DNA of 64,000 bases from an uncultured Clostridia bacterium (GTDB lineage Bacteria > Bacillota > Clostridia > TANB77 > CAG-508), in assembly GCA_947601495.1 (NCBI GenBank), contig CANQGE010000002.1, positions 1 through 64,000 on the forward strand, read 5' to 3'. Numbering within the stretch: the stretch's first letter is position 1; the number at the start of each line of letters is the position of its first letter. Positions 1 to 10,633 of the stretch are shown here, in pieces. Both the position numbers and the translations under genes were made by a program. The notes under the pieces are model-generated. The model ran no database searches. It was not told the DNA's origin and worked only from the letters and a program-made list of their open reading frames with translations.

Positions 1-663
1 TCTAACTGTAGGTCTAATACCCATATGTCTTTTTCTTCCAGCTTTACCTAATTTAATGTTTTCATGATCACTATTTCCAATTGTTCCAATTGTAGCTCTA
101 CATCTAATAGAAATTAATCTCATTTCTCCAGATGGAAGTCTTACGTGAGCATAAGCACCTTCTTTAGCCATTAATTGAGCTTCTTGCCCTGCTGATCTTA
201 CTAATTTTCCACCTTGACTTGGATTTAATTCTATATTATGAATTAATGTACCAACTGGAATACTTGAAATTGGCATTGCATTTCCTGGTTTTATATCAAC
301 ATTTTCACCAGAAACTATTTTATCTCCATCTTTTAATCCTAAAGGAGCTAAAATATAACTTTTTGTTCCATCTTCATATTCTACTAAAGCTATATTAGCA
401 CTTCTATTTGGATCATATTCAATACCTACTACTGTTGCAGTCATATTGTCTTTATTTCTTTTAAAATCAATTATTCTATATTTTCTTCTATTTCCACCAC
501 CTTGATGTCTTACTGTAATTCTACCATATGAATTTCTACCAGCATGTTTCTTTTTGCTAGCAAGTAAAGATTTTTCTGGTGTTTTTTTAGTAATTTCTTC
601 AAATGTTGAAGAAGTCATATTTCTTCTTGATGGTGTATATGGTCTATAATGTTTAATTCCCAT
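1..663 (-). CDS. rplB: 50S ribosomal protein L2 (3' end truncated by window edge)
   Basis: Hand translation from ATG at 663: [71 protein letters not shown]..., open to position 1; typical L2 and S10-operon order. Confidence 0.97.
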   Translation of the reverse strand, partial: MGIKHYRPYTPSRRNMTSSTFEEITKKTPEKSLLASKKKHAGRNSYGRITVRHQGGGNRRKYRIIDFKRNKDNMTATVVGIEYDPNRSANIALVEYEDGTKSYILAPLGLKDGDKIVSGENVDIKPGNAMPISSIPVGTLIHNIELNPSQGGKLVRSAGQEAQLMAKEGAYAHVRLPSGEMRLISIRCRATIGTIGNSDHENIKLGKAGRKRHMGIRPTVR

Positions 664-737
664 TTTTATTTTCCTTCCTTACTTTTATATTTACGGAATT
701 TTTCCTGCTCCGTAATGCAGATAATTTATTTTATAAC

Positions 738-1085
738 TTATGCTCCTACAAATTCATCTATTGAAGTTTTATATTTCTTAGAAACTTTAACTTCTTTTCC
801 ACCTTTTCCTAAATATTTCATATCTGAAACATTCATATCTATAGTAACTATAGCTTTTTTCCAATCTGGTGTTTTACCTGCTACATATCTAACTCTTTTT
901 TCTTTACCTTTTACTGTAATTGTGTTAACTTTTAATACTTTTACTTCAAATAATTTTTCAACAGCATTTTTTATTTCAATTTTAGTTGCATTTTTTGCAA
1001 CTTTGAAAGTGTATTTTCCTTCTTGTATATCACTACTGCTCTTTTCTGTAATAACTGGAGCTATTATAATTTCTTCGGCTGTCAT
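738..1085 (-). CDS. rplW: 50S ribosomal protein L23
   Basis: 115 aa, [44 protein letters not shown] is the L23 signature; between rplD and rplB. Confidence 0.96.
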   Translation of the reverse strand: MTAEEIIIAPVITEKSSSDIQEGKYTFKVAKNATKIEIKNAVEKLFEVKVLKVNTITVKGKEKRVRYVAGKTPDWKKAIVTIDMNVSDMKYLGKGGKEVKVSKKYKTSIDEFVGA

Positions 1086-1086
1086 T

Positions 1087-1718
1087 TTATGCGTACACCT
1101 CCTCTAATTTTTTAATTGCATCAACTGTTAAAACTAATTTTTTATATTTTAATAAATCATAAACATTTATTGTATTTACAGAACCAGTTTTAACATTTTG
1201 TATATTTCTTGCTGATTTTTGAACAACTTCATTACTTGCTGGTAATACTACAAAAGCTTTTTCTTCTACTTTTAATTTCTTCATAGCATCTACCATTTGT
1301 TTTGTTTTGATTTCTTTAAAATCAAATTTATCAACAACTACTAAATCATTTTCTAATACTTTTGAACTTAATAATGATTTAATTGCTAATTGTCTTTCTT
1401 TTTTATTAACTTTGTATTTATAAGATCTTGGTTTTGGTCCTAAAGCAATACCACCTTTTATCCATTGTGGAGCTCTAATAGAACCTTGTCTAGCTCTACC
1501 AGTTCCTTTTTGTTTCCAAGGTTTTCTTCCACCGCCTCTTACTTCGCTTCTAGTTTTTGTACTTTGTGTTCCTTGTCTTTGATTAGCTAAATAATTAACT
1601 AGTACACTGTGTACAATAGTTTCATTAGGTTCTATTCCAAAGATTTCTTCTTTTAAATCTACTGTTTTAACCTTTTTTCCTTTTTTCCTTCTATATTATA
1701 TACATCTATACTTGGCAT
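1087..1718 (-). CDS. rplD: 50S ribosomal protein L4; reading frame interrupted (needs -1 shift near 1680-1686)
   Basis: 0 frame from ATG 1718 reads [13 protein letters not shown]... and hits TAG at codon 20; the -1 frame from 1680 is open to 1087 and reads [67 protein letters not shown]..., clear L4. Confidence 0.93.
1671..1688 (-). repeat. 8-bp tandem duplication (GGAAAAAA)x2 in rplD, containing an A AAA AAG heptamer in 0 frame
   Basis: Coding strand GAAGGAAAAAAGGAAAAAAGGTT; heptamer at 1686-1680 in codon register GGA AAA AAG. Confidence 0.85.
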
Positions 1719-1737
1719 TTAATCTTCCTCCTTCCTT

Positions 1738-2376
1738 CTATTTAGATGCTTTTACTGAATTTCTTATTTTTAAAATACTACCTTTATTTCCAGGTACTGA
1801 ACCTTTAATTAATATAGCATTTTTATCTAAATCTACTTTTACAACTTCTAAGTTTTGTACTGTAACTTTATCAACTCCCATATGTCCTGGTAATTTTTTA
1901 CCTTTAAAAACTCTACCTGGTGTTGAAGTAGATCCCATTGAACCTGGTCTTCTATGATACATAGAACCATGTCCCATTGGTCCTCTAGATTGTCCATGAC
2001 GTTTTATAACACCTTGGAAACCTTTTCCTTTTGTAATGCCTTGAATATCTACTTTATCTCCTACTGCAAAAGTATCAACTTTTATTTCATCTCCTACTTT
2101 AACTGTAGATAGACATTCTGGGCAAGCTCTAAATTCTCTTAAATGTTTTGCATTTTTTACATTTGCTTTTTTGAAATGTCCTTTTTCTGGTTTGTTAAGT
2201 TTATTTTCTTTAACTTCTCCAAATCCTAATTGAACGGCATCATAACCGTCTGTTTCAACAGTTTTAATTTGAACAACTGAACATGGTCCAGCTTCTATAA
2301 CTGTTACTGGAATAACTGCGCCTTTTTCATTAAAGATTTGTGTCATTCCAACTTTTTTACCTATTAATGTTTTCAT
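1738..2376 (-). CDS. rplC: 50S ribosomal protein L3
   Basis: [39 protein letters not shown]... classic L3. Confidence 0.97.
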   Translation of the reverse strand: MKTLIGKKVGMTQIFNEKGAVIPVTVIEAGPCSVVQIKTVETDGYDAVQLGFGEVKENKLNKPEKGHFKKANVKNAKHLREFRACPECLSTVKVGDEIKVDTFAVGDKVDIQGITKGKGFQGVIKRHGQSRGPMGHGSMYHRRPGSMGSTSTPGRVFKGKKLPGHMGVDKVTVQNLEVVKVDLDKNAILIKGSVPGNKGSILKIRNSVKASK

Positions 2377-2503
2377 TTTTCTCCTCCTATACGTTTTACC
2401 GCATAAGACATCTCTAATTTATTCTTTAAAAAGAGCTGTCTTAACTATTGGCTGATAAATCAGCATGGCCTAATTGACCCTTTTAATTTTTAATAAATTT
2501 AAA

Positions 2504-2833
2504 TTATAATTTGATTTCTATATCAACACCTGCTGGTAACTCTAATTTCATTAAGCTATCAACTGTTTTTTGTGTTGGATAAAGAATGTCTATAACTCTT
2601 TTATGTGTTCTCATTTCAAATTGCTCTCTTGAATCTTTGTCTTTGTGTGGAGAACGTAAAATTGTTACAACTTCTTTTTCTGTTGGAAGTGGAATAGGAC
2701 CTGAAACTTTAGCTCCTGTTCTTTTAGCAGTATCTACTATTTTTTCAGCAGACTGATCTAAAACAACGAAATCATAAGCTTTTAATCTTATTCTAATTTT
2801 GTCGCTTCCTATTTTTGTGTTTGATGTTGCCAT
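2504..2833 (-). CDS. rpsJ: 30S ribosomal protein S10
   Basis: [73 protein letters not shown]10. Confidence 0.97.
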   Translation of the reverse strand: MATSNTKIGSDKIRIRLKAYDFVVLDQSAEKIVDTAKRTGAKVSGPIPLPTEKEVVTILRSPHKDKDSREQFEMRTHKRVIDILYPTQKTVDSLMKLELPAGVDIEIKL

Positions 2834-3096
2834 TTATTTTTTCCCTCCTTAAATTAATATTATGGCTAACGGCAAGTTATTAACGTACCCTGGTGTTTCT
2901 TATAACTCCATTTTAAAATCCAAGCCTTCTTTAGTATTCAAAATTAAATTGATACATAAAATTTGTCTTGGATAAGTTAAGTACATTTATCAAACTTATC
3001 GCCCGGTCTAAGCCAAGACATACTCCGCAGAAGTTCCCTCCATCATATTTTTTAAATATGTGTAGCCACATTCTGCATCATCGCTTAATCTTACGC
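2834..3096 (-). promoter_or_regulatory. Long structured 5' leader of the S10 operon (candidate r-protein leader)
   Basis: ~260 nt between predicted TSS and rpsJ ATG; nested perfect arms GTCTTGG/CCAAGAC (3013-3019 with 2965-2971) enclosing GATAAGTT/AACTTATC. Confidence 0.5.
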
Positions 3097-3102
3097 TTTA
3101 CT

Positions 3103-3131
3103 ATTATACTACGGAGCTAAGGGTTTGTCAA
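3103..3131 (-). promoter_or_regulatory. Sigma-A consensus promoter for S10 operon
   Basis: Minus strand TTGACA (3131-3126) - 17 nt - TATAAT (3108-3103), perfect consensus. Confidence 0.9.
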
Positions 3132-3183
3132 CACATTTTTTCTAAAATTTTACAAATGTTTTTTAATGTTTTTAAGAAAAATT

Positions 3184-4590
3184 TTAACTTGCTTTTTTTG
3201 TTTTTTTAAACATCCTTACATATGTATTCATTAATACAAATATTATAAATATATAAAATGTTAATTCAACATATATATCCGCAGTAAAGAACACAAATGG
3301 ATAAGTAATCAAAATTGTTTTTTGAATATTAAGGTAAATTCTTACATTTTTTGCACTAAGTAGCATAAAAATTGAAGATAGCCAAATAATATACCATATT
3401 TGATAATTCGTTAATATAAAAAAAATAAAACCTGTTATAATATAAAAGAATTTATTCATTAAATCTTTTAATACTATTTTTTTAGAAAGCAATATTTTTA
3501 AACATACTATAAAATAAATAATAGCAAAAATTCCTAGTGCAACATTTTTTAATATATTAGTTAAATCACTATTAAGTATGCATAGAAAAGCATAAATTCC
3601 ATTTGCAAACCTTGTTCTTTGAACAAACATACACGTAAATATAGAAAAGTCTTGCATATAAATTAAAAATGGTAAAAATGTTATAATTAAGAATGCTATT
3701 CCATACAAAATACATTTTACAATTCTTCTACTAATACTTTCTTTTCTTAAATAATATAAAACTATAAATGGTAATAGTAATATCATTACAAATTTTACGT
3801 TTACTGCTAAAGATAAAAAGACTAGTGAAAGAATTATATTGTTTTTTCGAACAATCATATATATAGATAATAGTACTAAAAATATCATAAATAAATCATT
3901 ATGCATATCACCTACACCATCTATTAGTATAAGTGGATTTAATCCATATATTACAGCATATTTTTCTCTTCTAGAAATTTTATAAACTAAATAGCAATTA
4001 ATAATATTTATAAATATGTTCATAACTTTAAATGCTATTATTCCAACATCTACATTCCCAAGTGATGCTTTAGAAATGAGCGTACATATAATGCTCCAAA
4101 TTGGACCATACACTACAGTAGTGTCACCCCAAAGATTATTATATCCTTCTCTAAGCATAGAATCTTTATTTAAATCTATTTTATTTTCATCTACAAATGT
4201 TTTTATTGATACATAGTATGGATTTTGATTATACTTTTCTGCTAATCTTCCTGTTCCTAGATAATAATAAATATCTGATGAAATAAAAGGTGTAACAAAA
4301 ATGAAAACTAAACTAATTAAAAATACAAAAAGTAATATTTTCTTTATGTTTTTCCAATTATTTGCATAATTTTTTATCAAATTTACATAAGAAAAAGTAA
4401 TAAATAGCATAACTATTAAAAATATAAGTTCTTGTATATAAAAGTTTGTATTATTTTGTAGAAAAAATTTTTCTTTATCAAAAAAAACAAAAGTATGCCT
4501 TCTTAATAAATACATACAAGAAGGCAATACAAATAATATTATTGATATTATATATATAAATTTTTCTTTCAAAATTTTATTTTTTTCCAT
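3184..4590 (-). CDS. Polytopic membrane protein, GT39/GT87-like glycosyltransferase
   Basis: 468 aa with many TM helices; FVTPFISSDIYYYLGTGRLAEKYNQNPYY...VYGPIWSI...YGLNPLILIDGVGDMHNDLFMIFLVLLS pattern typical of polyprenol-linked glycosyltransferases. Confidence 0.65.
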   Translation of the reverse strand: MEKNKILKEKFIYIISIILFVLPSCMYLLRRHTFVFFDKEKFFLQNNTNFYIQELIFLIVMLFITFSYVNLIKNYANNWKNIKKILLFVFLISLVFIFVTPFISSDIYYYLGTGRLAEKYNQNPYYVSIKTFVDENKIDLNKDSMLREGYNNLWGDTTVVYGPIWSIICTLISKASLGNVDVGIIAFKVMNIFINIINCYLVYKISRREKYAVIYGLNPLILIDGVGDMHNDLFMIFLVLLSIYMIVRKNNIILSLVFLSLAVNVKFVMILLLPFIVLYYLRKESISRRIVKCILYGIAFLIITFLPFLIYMQDFSIFTCMFVQRTRFANGIYAFLCILNSDLTNILKNVALGIFAIIYFIVCLKILLSKKIVLKDLMNKFFYIITGFIFFILTNYQIWYIIWLSSIFMLLSAKNVRIYLNIQKTILITYPFVFFTADIYVELTFYIFIIFVLMNTYVRMFKKTKKAS

Positions 4591-4595
4591 TTTTT

Positions 4596-5591
4596 CTATT
4601 CAGCTAATAAAGAACATTTTATATCTGTTTTTCCTTGCATAACTCCATTTTTATATTTTAATAAACTTATTGTTGGGTTTCCTGTTGCATGAGGAATTTC
4701 TAAAACAATTTCCATTATTCCGTCATTATCTACATCTACTATTTCAACATTACTAATGCTTAAGTAATATTCTGTATTAGAATCTTTCTTCCACTTGCTT
4801 TTTTCTATTGAAGCAAGATCCGCTATTTTCTTTCCTTGAGAATCTATTGCCATTATTTTAGAAAATCCAGTTGTTCTATTTGCCAAAATTAAAATATATT
4901 CATCTGTTCCATTTCCATCTAAATCTGCAATTAATGTTTTTATTGTGTCAAAATCTTTTATTTCAGAATTATTATCTGAAACAACTGTTGGAACTGTATT
5001 TACAACTTTTATACTTCTTGGTATTGCTTCATAGTCTTCTGAAATTGCTATTTTTCCTACGCCATCTATTTTTGCCAATCCATCATAAACTTGAGAAGAA
5101 AGCATTCCTAAGCTAGAATCTTTTTTACTATAATTTTCATAAGAATAATATGTTATAACATATTTGTCGCTTTCTGCCGCTGTGCTATCTAAATATTGTA
5201 AGGTTACTTCATCCATTTTACTTGTATCTAATATTAAACCATCATATAAAACAACTAAAGATTCATTCATAAGTTTTTTCTCTGAATCACTTGCAACTCC
5301 TACCGTATTTGTTTGATTTGTAGCTTCTGTTATTGCAGAATCTAAAATATTTGCAATAGTATCAACTTCATTATTTGCTTCATTTAATGGCAAATTAGAT
5401 ACTAGTTCATTATATTGTTTATCATAATCTATTTTAGCTGTATGTATTAAATAATAAGTTAATGCACCTGTTCCAATGATTATAATAACTAAAGTAGCTA
5501 ATATAAAATTTCCCAAAGTTCCTAATTTAATTTTTGTTATTTCATTTTTATCTTTTTTTGTTTCCTTTTCTATTTCGCTCATAAAATACAC
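4596..5591 (-). CDS. Single-TM protein with VCBS/FG-GAP-like repeats
   Basis: N-terminal TM; LIADLDGNGTDEYILILANR and VEIVDVDNDGIMEIVLEIP Asp/Gly motifs. Confidence 0.5.
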   Translation of the reverse strand: MYFMSEIEKETKKDKNEITKIKLGTLGNFILATLVIIIIGTGALTYYLIHTAKIDYDKQYNELVSNLPLNEANNEVDTIANILDSAITEATNQTNTVGVASDSEKKLMNESLVVLYDGLILDTSKMDEVTLQYLDSTAAESDKYVITYYSYENYSKKDSSLGMLSSQVYDGLAKIDGVGKIAISEDYEAIPRSIKVVNTVPTVVSDNNSEIKDFDTIKTLIADLDGNGTDEYILILANRTTGFSKIMAIDSQGKKIADLASIEKSKWKKDSNTEYYLSISNVEIVDVDNDGIMEIVLEIPHATGNPTISLLKYKNGVMQGKTDIKCSLLAE

Positions 5592-5633
5592 CTCTTAATT
5601 TTTGTCTTTAGCAATTTAGAATTATACAAAAAT

Positions 5634-8078
5634 TTACTCCTCAACACTTTCACTATCAAGATATTCTACTATTCTATTTATTTCATTTGCCATTGTGTCT
5701 TGATATTTTGGTTCTTCTTCATTGTAGAAATAATTTAAATCATAACCATACTTATTTAAAAATCTGTATGTTTCTATTTCTAATAATTCTTTTTTGGATA
5801 CTTTTTTATCTCTAACTGGTAAATTTCTTCCTTCCTTTTCATCAATTATACTTTTTACTTTACTTTCTAGTATTATATAATTTTTTCTCAATTGCTCTGA
5901 AATTTCTTTTAAAGTTTTTACATCTTCTGTAATAAGTTCATCATCCTCGTTTTCTTCTATAAACATTTGAATTTCTGCCATTAATTCATGAATGCTATAA
6001 TTATGTGCTAAACTTAATTTCTTAGATAATGTTTTTCTTATTGCAGTTTGTCTTACTTCAATTTGCTCTAATCTAACACTATCTAATTTGTTTTGTCCTG
6101 TAAAAAATCCTAAGAAGTTTGAGAATGTTCCTTTGTCTTCTATATATTCTAAATCATCTTTTAATTTTTTAAGTTCTGCTTCTCCTCTAATTTCTCTAAT
6201 TTTTTCAGCAATGCATCTTTTTAATTCGTTTTCCTCAATTACTTCCATTTCTCCAAATCTATCTAATTTAGAATTTCTGCTAGCAATTTTAGGATTATTT
6301 AAATAATTAAGTAAAGTACTTACTTCGAAATTATTTCTTATTATTTTATTTAAACTATCTATAGTTTTTTTATTTTGTTTTTTCTCGCAAAGAGCTCTTG
6401 TTTCTAAAGTTATATTTTCTTGAATTTCTAATAATTTTTCTGCTGACTTTCTCATTTCAAAAGCATTATTTAAAGCACTATAAGAAGCTCCTATACTCTC
6501 TGCAAGTTTTGCATGATTCTGTTGTTTGGTAATTAAGTTATTTATATTATTTAAAAGTTTTTTAATTTCTACTATGTTTTCTTTGCAACCATTTTTGGAT
6601 ACATATGTAATTGATTCTTCGTCTTCTCCATCTAGCTCTTCACTGATTTCATCTTCTAAAGTTTTTTCTTTTTCTATTAGCTCTTCTTCTTTTTCTTCGT
6701 TGTCAGCTTCATTTTCAATTTCTAATACTTCTTTTGATTCTGGGTTTTCTTCGTTTGGTTCTAAAGTGTCATCTTTTTTTTCTTTTTCGCTTATGCCAAT
6801 AATGTTATTTTCTATTTTTTCTAAATCTGGATTTTCTTTCAAAGAATCATTAACTTCTTTTAATCCTTCTATATTATCTTGCTCTTCTTCTAAAACTTTA
6901 TCTTGAGCTTTTTCTAAAGCTTTATTAATATTTGTTTCTAGAATATTATTTTTCTGATTTTCTTTTTCTTCTTTCTCTATTTCTTCTTGCTCTCTTTTTT
7001 CTTGCTCTGCTATTTCTTTTCTTTCTCTTTCTTCTCTTTCTTGTTTTTCTCTTTCCTTTTCTTCGGTCTCTTCAATTTCAATTTGCTCTAGAAGTTGGTT
7101 TCTTAACATATCAAAATTTTTTTCTATTTCTCTACATTCTGCAATTAAATATACTGCTATATTTCTTTTCCAACTATTTACAAATTCTATATTTTGCTTT
7201 CTTATATTAAATAGTTCATTAGACTGCATTTTTAAGTCATCAAGCTCTTCAGCTATTCTATCAATATCTTGAGGACCTGATATATTATTTTCATTAAAAT
7301 CATCAATTGTATCTTCGCCATTTTCTAATTTATTAAGTAATTGTTCAAATTTACGTATTTTTTCAAAGTTAAAAGTATTTTCTTTTTCAAGTTCAATACA
7401 TTCTTCAATTTTTCTTTTTATTGAGTAAGAATTGTCTAAAATGTAGTTGTAAAGTCCTATTCTATCTTTTTGTTCTAATGGATCTAATTCTTGTTTTTGC
7501 AATCTAACATCATAAGTTTTTACCGTTTTTGAATTAGTATTTGAAACTACTTCTCTTCCTTCTAATATAGTTTCTATTCTAGTAAAAGGTGAGATTAAAA
7601 TAGCATCACTATCATTTTTTAAAACATCTTTAATAAAAATATGAGGTACATCCTTTTTTAAAGCAATATTCATACAAGCAGGTCTATTCCAATTTGAAGC
7701 ATATTTATCTATAGCATCATTTTGATTTTTAGTTGCAACTAGAAATCTATCTATAAATAGTTCATTTTTTATTCTTTCTACTTCTGCTAAATTTGTTCCT
7801 CTGTAGAAAACAGTGTTTTTATTTTTTCTTTCTTGATTATAAAATTGTTTTAATATTAATCTATAAACTAATTTTATATTTTTAATATAATCAACTATTG
7901 AATTTCTTAAATAAGATACATGAACTACTTTATTTTCTACGTCTTCACTTAATAAAGCTATATCTGTTTCGCTGTCACTTATTAGCATTTGATTCATAGC
8001 TTCATAATTTTCATTTATATATGTTTTTAATGCATTCAATTCTTCTTCTGTAATATTAAGATCCGTCATTTGTATCAC
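5634..8078 (-). CDS. 814 aa protein: N-terminal ADP-ribosyltransferase-like region plus long charged coiled coil
   Basis: TVFYRGTNLAEVERI..., FLVATKNQNDAIDKYA, AILISPFTRIETI resemble ART R / S-T-S / beta-turn motifs; then E/K-rich low complexity (EEKEREKQEREERERKEIAEQEKREQEE). Confidence 0.4.
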   Translation of the reverse strand: MIQMTDLNITEEELNALKTYINENYEAMNQMLISDSETDIALLSEDVENKVVHVSYLRNSIVDYIKNIKLVYRLILKQFYNQERKNKNTVFYRGTNLAEVERIKNELFIDRFLVATKNQNDAIDKYASNWNRPACMNIALKKDVPHIFIKDVLKNDSDAILISPFTRIETILEGREVVSNTNSKTVKTYDVRLQKQELDPLEQKDRIGLYNYILDNSYSIKRKIEECIELEKENTFNFEKIRKFEQLLNKLENGEDTIDDFNENNISGPQDIDRIAEELDDLKMQSNELFNIRKQNIEFVNSWKRNIAVYLIAECREIEKNFDMLRNQLLEQIEIEETEEKEREKQEREERERKEIAEQEKREQEEIEKEEKENQKNNILETNINKALEKAQDKVLEEEQDNIEGLKEVNDSLKENPDLEKIENNIIGISEKEKKDDTLEPNEENPESKEVLEIENEADNEEKEEELIEKEKTLEDEISEELDGEDEESITYVSKNGCKENIVEIKKLLNNINNLITKQQNHAKLAESIGASYSALNNAFEMRKSAEKLLEIQENITLETRALCEKKQNKKTIDSLNKIIRNNFEVSTLLNYLNNPKIASRNSKLDRFGEMEVIEENELKRCIAEKIREIRGEAELKKLKDDLEYIEDKGTFSNFLGFFTGQNKLDSVRLEQIEVRQTAIRKTLSKKLSLAHNYSIHELMAEIQMFIEENEDDELITEDVKTLKEISEQLRKNYIILESKVKSIIDEKEGRNLPVRDKKVSKKELLEIETYRFLNKYGYDLNYFYNEEEPKYQDTMANEINRIVEYLDSESVEE

Positions 8079-8109
8079 CTCATACTTTATCTCTGTATTA
8101 ATTTTATAC

Positions 8110-9351
8110 TTATTTTAGAATTTCAATAGCTTTGTTTAATTGTTCATCTTCTTCTGTTTCTGAATTAAAATCTACTTCATAATCAGGAGAAATCCCCACT
8201 TTATTTATTTTTGTTTCGTTAGGTGTAAAGTATTCATTTACTGTAAGTTTTAAAGCACTTCCATCGTCTAGCATAAACACACTTTGAATTACACCTTTTC
8301 CATAAGTTTTATTACCTACTATTTTAGCTTTTCCATTATCTTTTAAAGCTCCAACTAATATTTCTGAAGCACTTGCTGAATATTCATTAACTAAAACAAC
8401 CATATCTTCTTTTATAATTGGTTCTTCGTTTGAAATGCTTTCTTCTTTATTTCCTTTTGAATCTACTGTTATTAATATTTTATTGTCCTTGGGAAGTATC
8501 ATATCTGCAATTAAAAGAGCTTCATCTACTATTCCACCTGTATTATTTCTTAAATCTAATATTATTTTTTGAGCTCCTTCTGATTTTAATTTTTCATATC
8601 CCGCTCTAAATTCATCACTACAGCCTTCGTCAAATGTTAGTAAAGATATATATCCTATTTTATTTTCTAACATTTCTGTTTCTACATGATATATTTTTAT
8701 AGCTTTTCTTTCTATTTCAAAATCTAAATATTCTGTTTCTCTTGCAACAGTTATTTTAACTTTTGTTCCTTCTTCGCCTTTTACTTTTGAAGAAACAACA
8801 TCTGAACTCATTCCTAAAACATTTTCATCATCAACACTAACTATTATATCTCCAGATTGTAATCCAGCTTCTTCTGCAGGTGTACCTTTTATAGTAGAAA
8901 CAACTACAACATTATCGTTTGTATCTAGCCCCATGTAAATTCCTATTCCTACATAATTTCCTAATGCATCTGCTTGAAATTCATCCCATTCTTCTTTTGT
9001 CATATATTCAGAATATTCATCTCCAAGCCCATTTACATATCCTTTAATAGTTTCGTCTAATAATTTCTGTTCATCTATTTCATCTTTTCCAATATAAAAT
9101 TCATCAATTGCTTTTCTAAATTCTTTTAAGCTTTCTGAAATTACTTCTATATTTTTTTCAGAATTTTCTGATGCTTCTTTTTTATCTAAACTATTACTTT
9201 TTAAATAATAGTATACTGTAAATTCTGATGATAGAACTGCTGCTACTAATGCAACAATTATTAATGTTACTATAAATTTTGCTTTTAAAGTTTTCTTTTC
9301 TTTTTCGAACTTAACTTCTATATCATTTTCATTATTTTCAAAATCTTCCAT
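8110..9351 (-). CDS. C-terminal processing peptidase, S41 family with PDZ domain
   Basis: YVGIGIYMG...GTPAEEAGLQSGDIIVSVDDENV (PDZ); LRNNTGGIVDEALLIADMIL; NEYSASASEILVGALKDNGKAKIVGNKTYGKGVIQS. Confidence 0.93.
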   Translation of the reverse strand: MEDFENNENDIEVKFEKEKKTLKAKFIVTLIIVALVAAVLSSEFTVYYYLKSNSLDKKEASENSEKNIEVISESLKEFRKAIDEFYIGKDEIDEQKLLDETIKGYVNGLGDEYSEYMTKEEWDEFQADALGNYVGIGIYMGLDTNDNVVVVSTIKGTPAEEAGLQSGDIIVSVDDENVLGMSSDVVSSKVKGEEGTKVKITVARETEYLDFEIERKAIKIYHVETEMLENKIGYISLLTFDEGCSDEFRAGYEKLKSEGAQKIILDLRNNTGGIVDEALLIADMILPKDNKILITVDSKGNKEESISNEEPIIKEDMVVLVNEYSASASEILVGALKDNGKAKIVGNKTYGKGVIQSVFMLDDGSALKLTVNEYFTPNETKINKVGISPDYEVDFNSETEEDEQLNKAIEILK

Positions 9352-9424
9352 TTTTTAGTTAATCTTTATAAACTCCTTAAAATTATTTAGGTTTTTAAGT
9401 TTTTGCCTATAAACTATGTATAAA

Positions 9425-10597
9425 TTAAGGTAAGTATGGTACTGGATTTGTTGGATCTCCACCTATAAGAACTTCAAAATGTAAGTGTGGTCCTGTTGAA
9501 TTACCAGTAGAGCCTACTGAACCTATTTGCTGTCCTTGTGAAACTGTTTGATTTGTTGATACAGCTCTTGAACTCATATGTGCATATAATGTCATAGTTC
9601 CATCATGATGATCTATAACAACATATTCACCATAAGATCTATATGAACCATTTGGATATCTTAATGCTAATGATTTAACAACAGTTCCAGATTTTACAGC
9701 TAAAATTGGTGTTCCTGCACTACATGCGAAATCTACTCCAGTGTGTTTTCCGCTACGAGTTTGATATGAGCCATAGCCTGTTGTTATATTTGCTTTAGTT
9801 TTTCCTGCTAAAGGTGAAATATATCCTGCAGCACTAGGTGCTACAACATTTTTTACAGGGTTCTTTTTAGAAAGTGCGGCAAGTTCTGATTGTATTGCTC
9901 TTTTATCTGCTTCAAAGTCTTCTAGTTTTTCCTGCAATTCTTTTTCTTCTGCTGTTAAAGTAGAAACTAATTGATTTTTTTGGTTTACAGATGTTGATAA
10001 TGCGCTTTTTTTAGTTTCAACAGCAGACTTTGAAGTTTGAACTTCATTTTTGGTATTTTCTAATGAAGTTTTTTCTGACTCTATTTGATTTTTAGTATTT
10101 TGTATTCTATCTAATAATTCTTGATCATACTCTGCTAATTGTTCTATTAAATAATATTTAGAAATAAAATCTGCCAATCCATCTGATGATAATAAAACAT
10201 CTAAATAAGTAGTACTTCCAGCTTCATACATTGCAACTAGTCTTTCTTCTAAGGCTTCTTTCTGTGCATCAAATTTTTTTTGCTCTTCTTCAATATTAGC
10301 TTCTTTTTCTGTAATTTGAGTATTTAAAGTTCCAATTTGATTTTGAAGAGTATCTATTTCTGATTGATATGTTGAAATTTCGTCATTTAATTTTCCAATT
10401 TGGTCTAAAGCTGTTGACTTTTGTGTTTTTACATCTTTTATTTCTGAATTTATTTTATCAATTTCTTTATCAATCTGCGATTGTTGCTGTTGTAATTCAG
10501 AAGATGTTGCTGCATAAACAAAACCTATGCTACTTATTGATGTAATTAAAGCTAATATACTTATACATAATATTCTTCTTATTTTGCTAATATTCAT
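9425..10597 (-). CDS. EnvC-like murein hydrolase activator, coiled coil + M23/LytM
   Basis: Signal peptide, coiled coil, GKHTGVDFACSAGTPILAV...YVVIDHHDGTMTLYAHMSS...GSTGNSTGPHLHFEV. Confidence 0.92.
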   Translation of the reverse strand: MNISKIRRILCISILALITSISSIGFVYAATSSELQQQQSQIDKEIDKINSEIKDVKTQKSTALDQIGKLNDEISTYQSEIDTLQNQIGTLNTQITEKEANIEEEQKKFDAQKEALEERLVAMYEAGSTTYLDVLLSSDGLADFISKYYLIEQLAEYDQELLDRIQNTKNQIESEKTSLENTKNEVQTSKSAVETKKSALSTSVNQKNQLVSTLTAEEKELQEKLEDFEADKRAIQSELAALSKKNPVKNVVAPSAAGYISPLAGKTKANITTGYGSYQTRSGKHTGVDFACSAGTPILAVKSGTVVKSLALRYPNGSYRSYGEYVVIDHHDGTMTLYAHMSSRAVSTNQTVSQGQQIGSVGSTGNSTGPHLHFEVLIGGDPTNPVPYLP

Positions 10598-10633
10598 ATA
10601 AAATTACCTCTAATAGTTTTTTACTCTTTCTTT

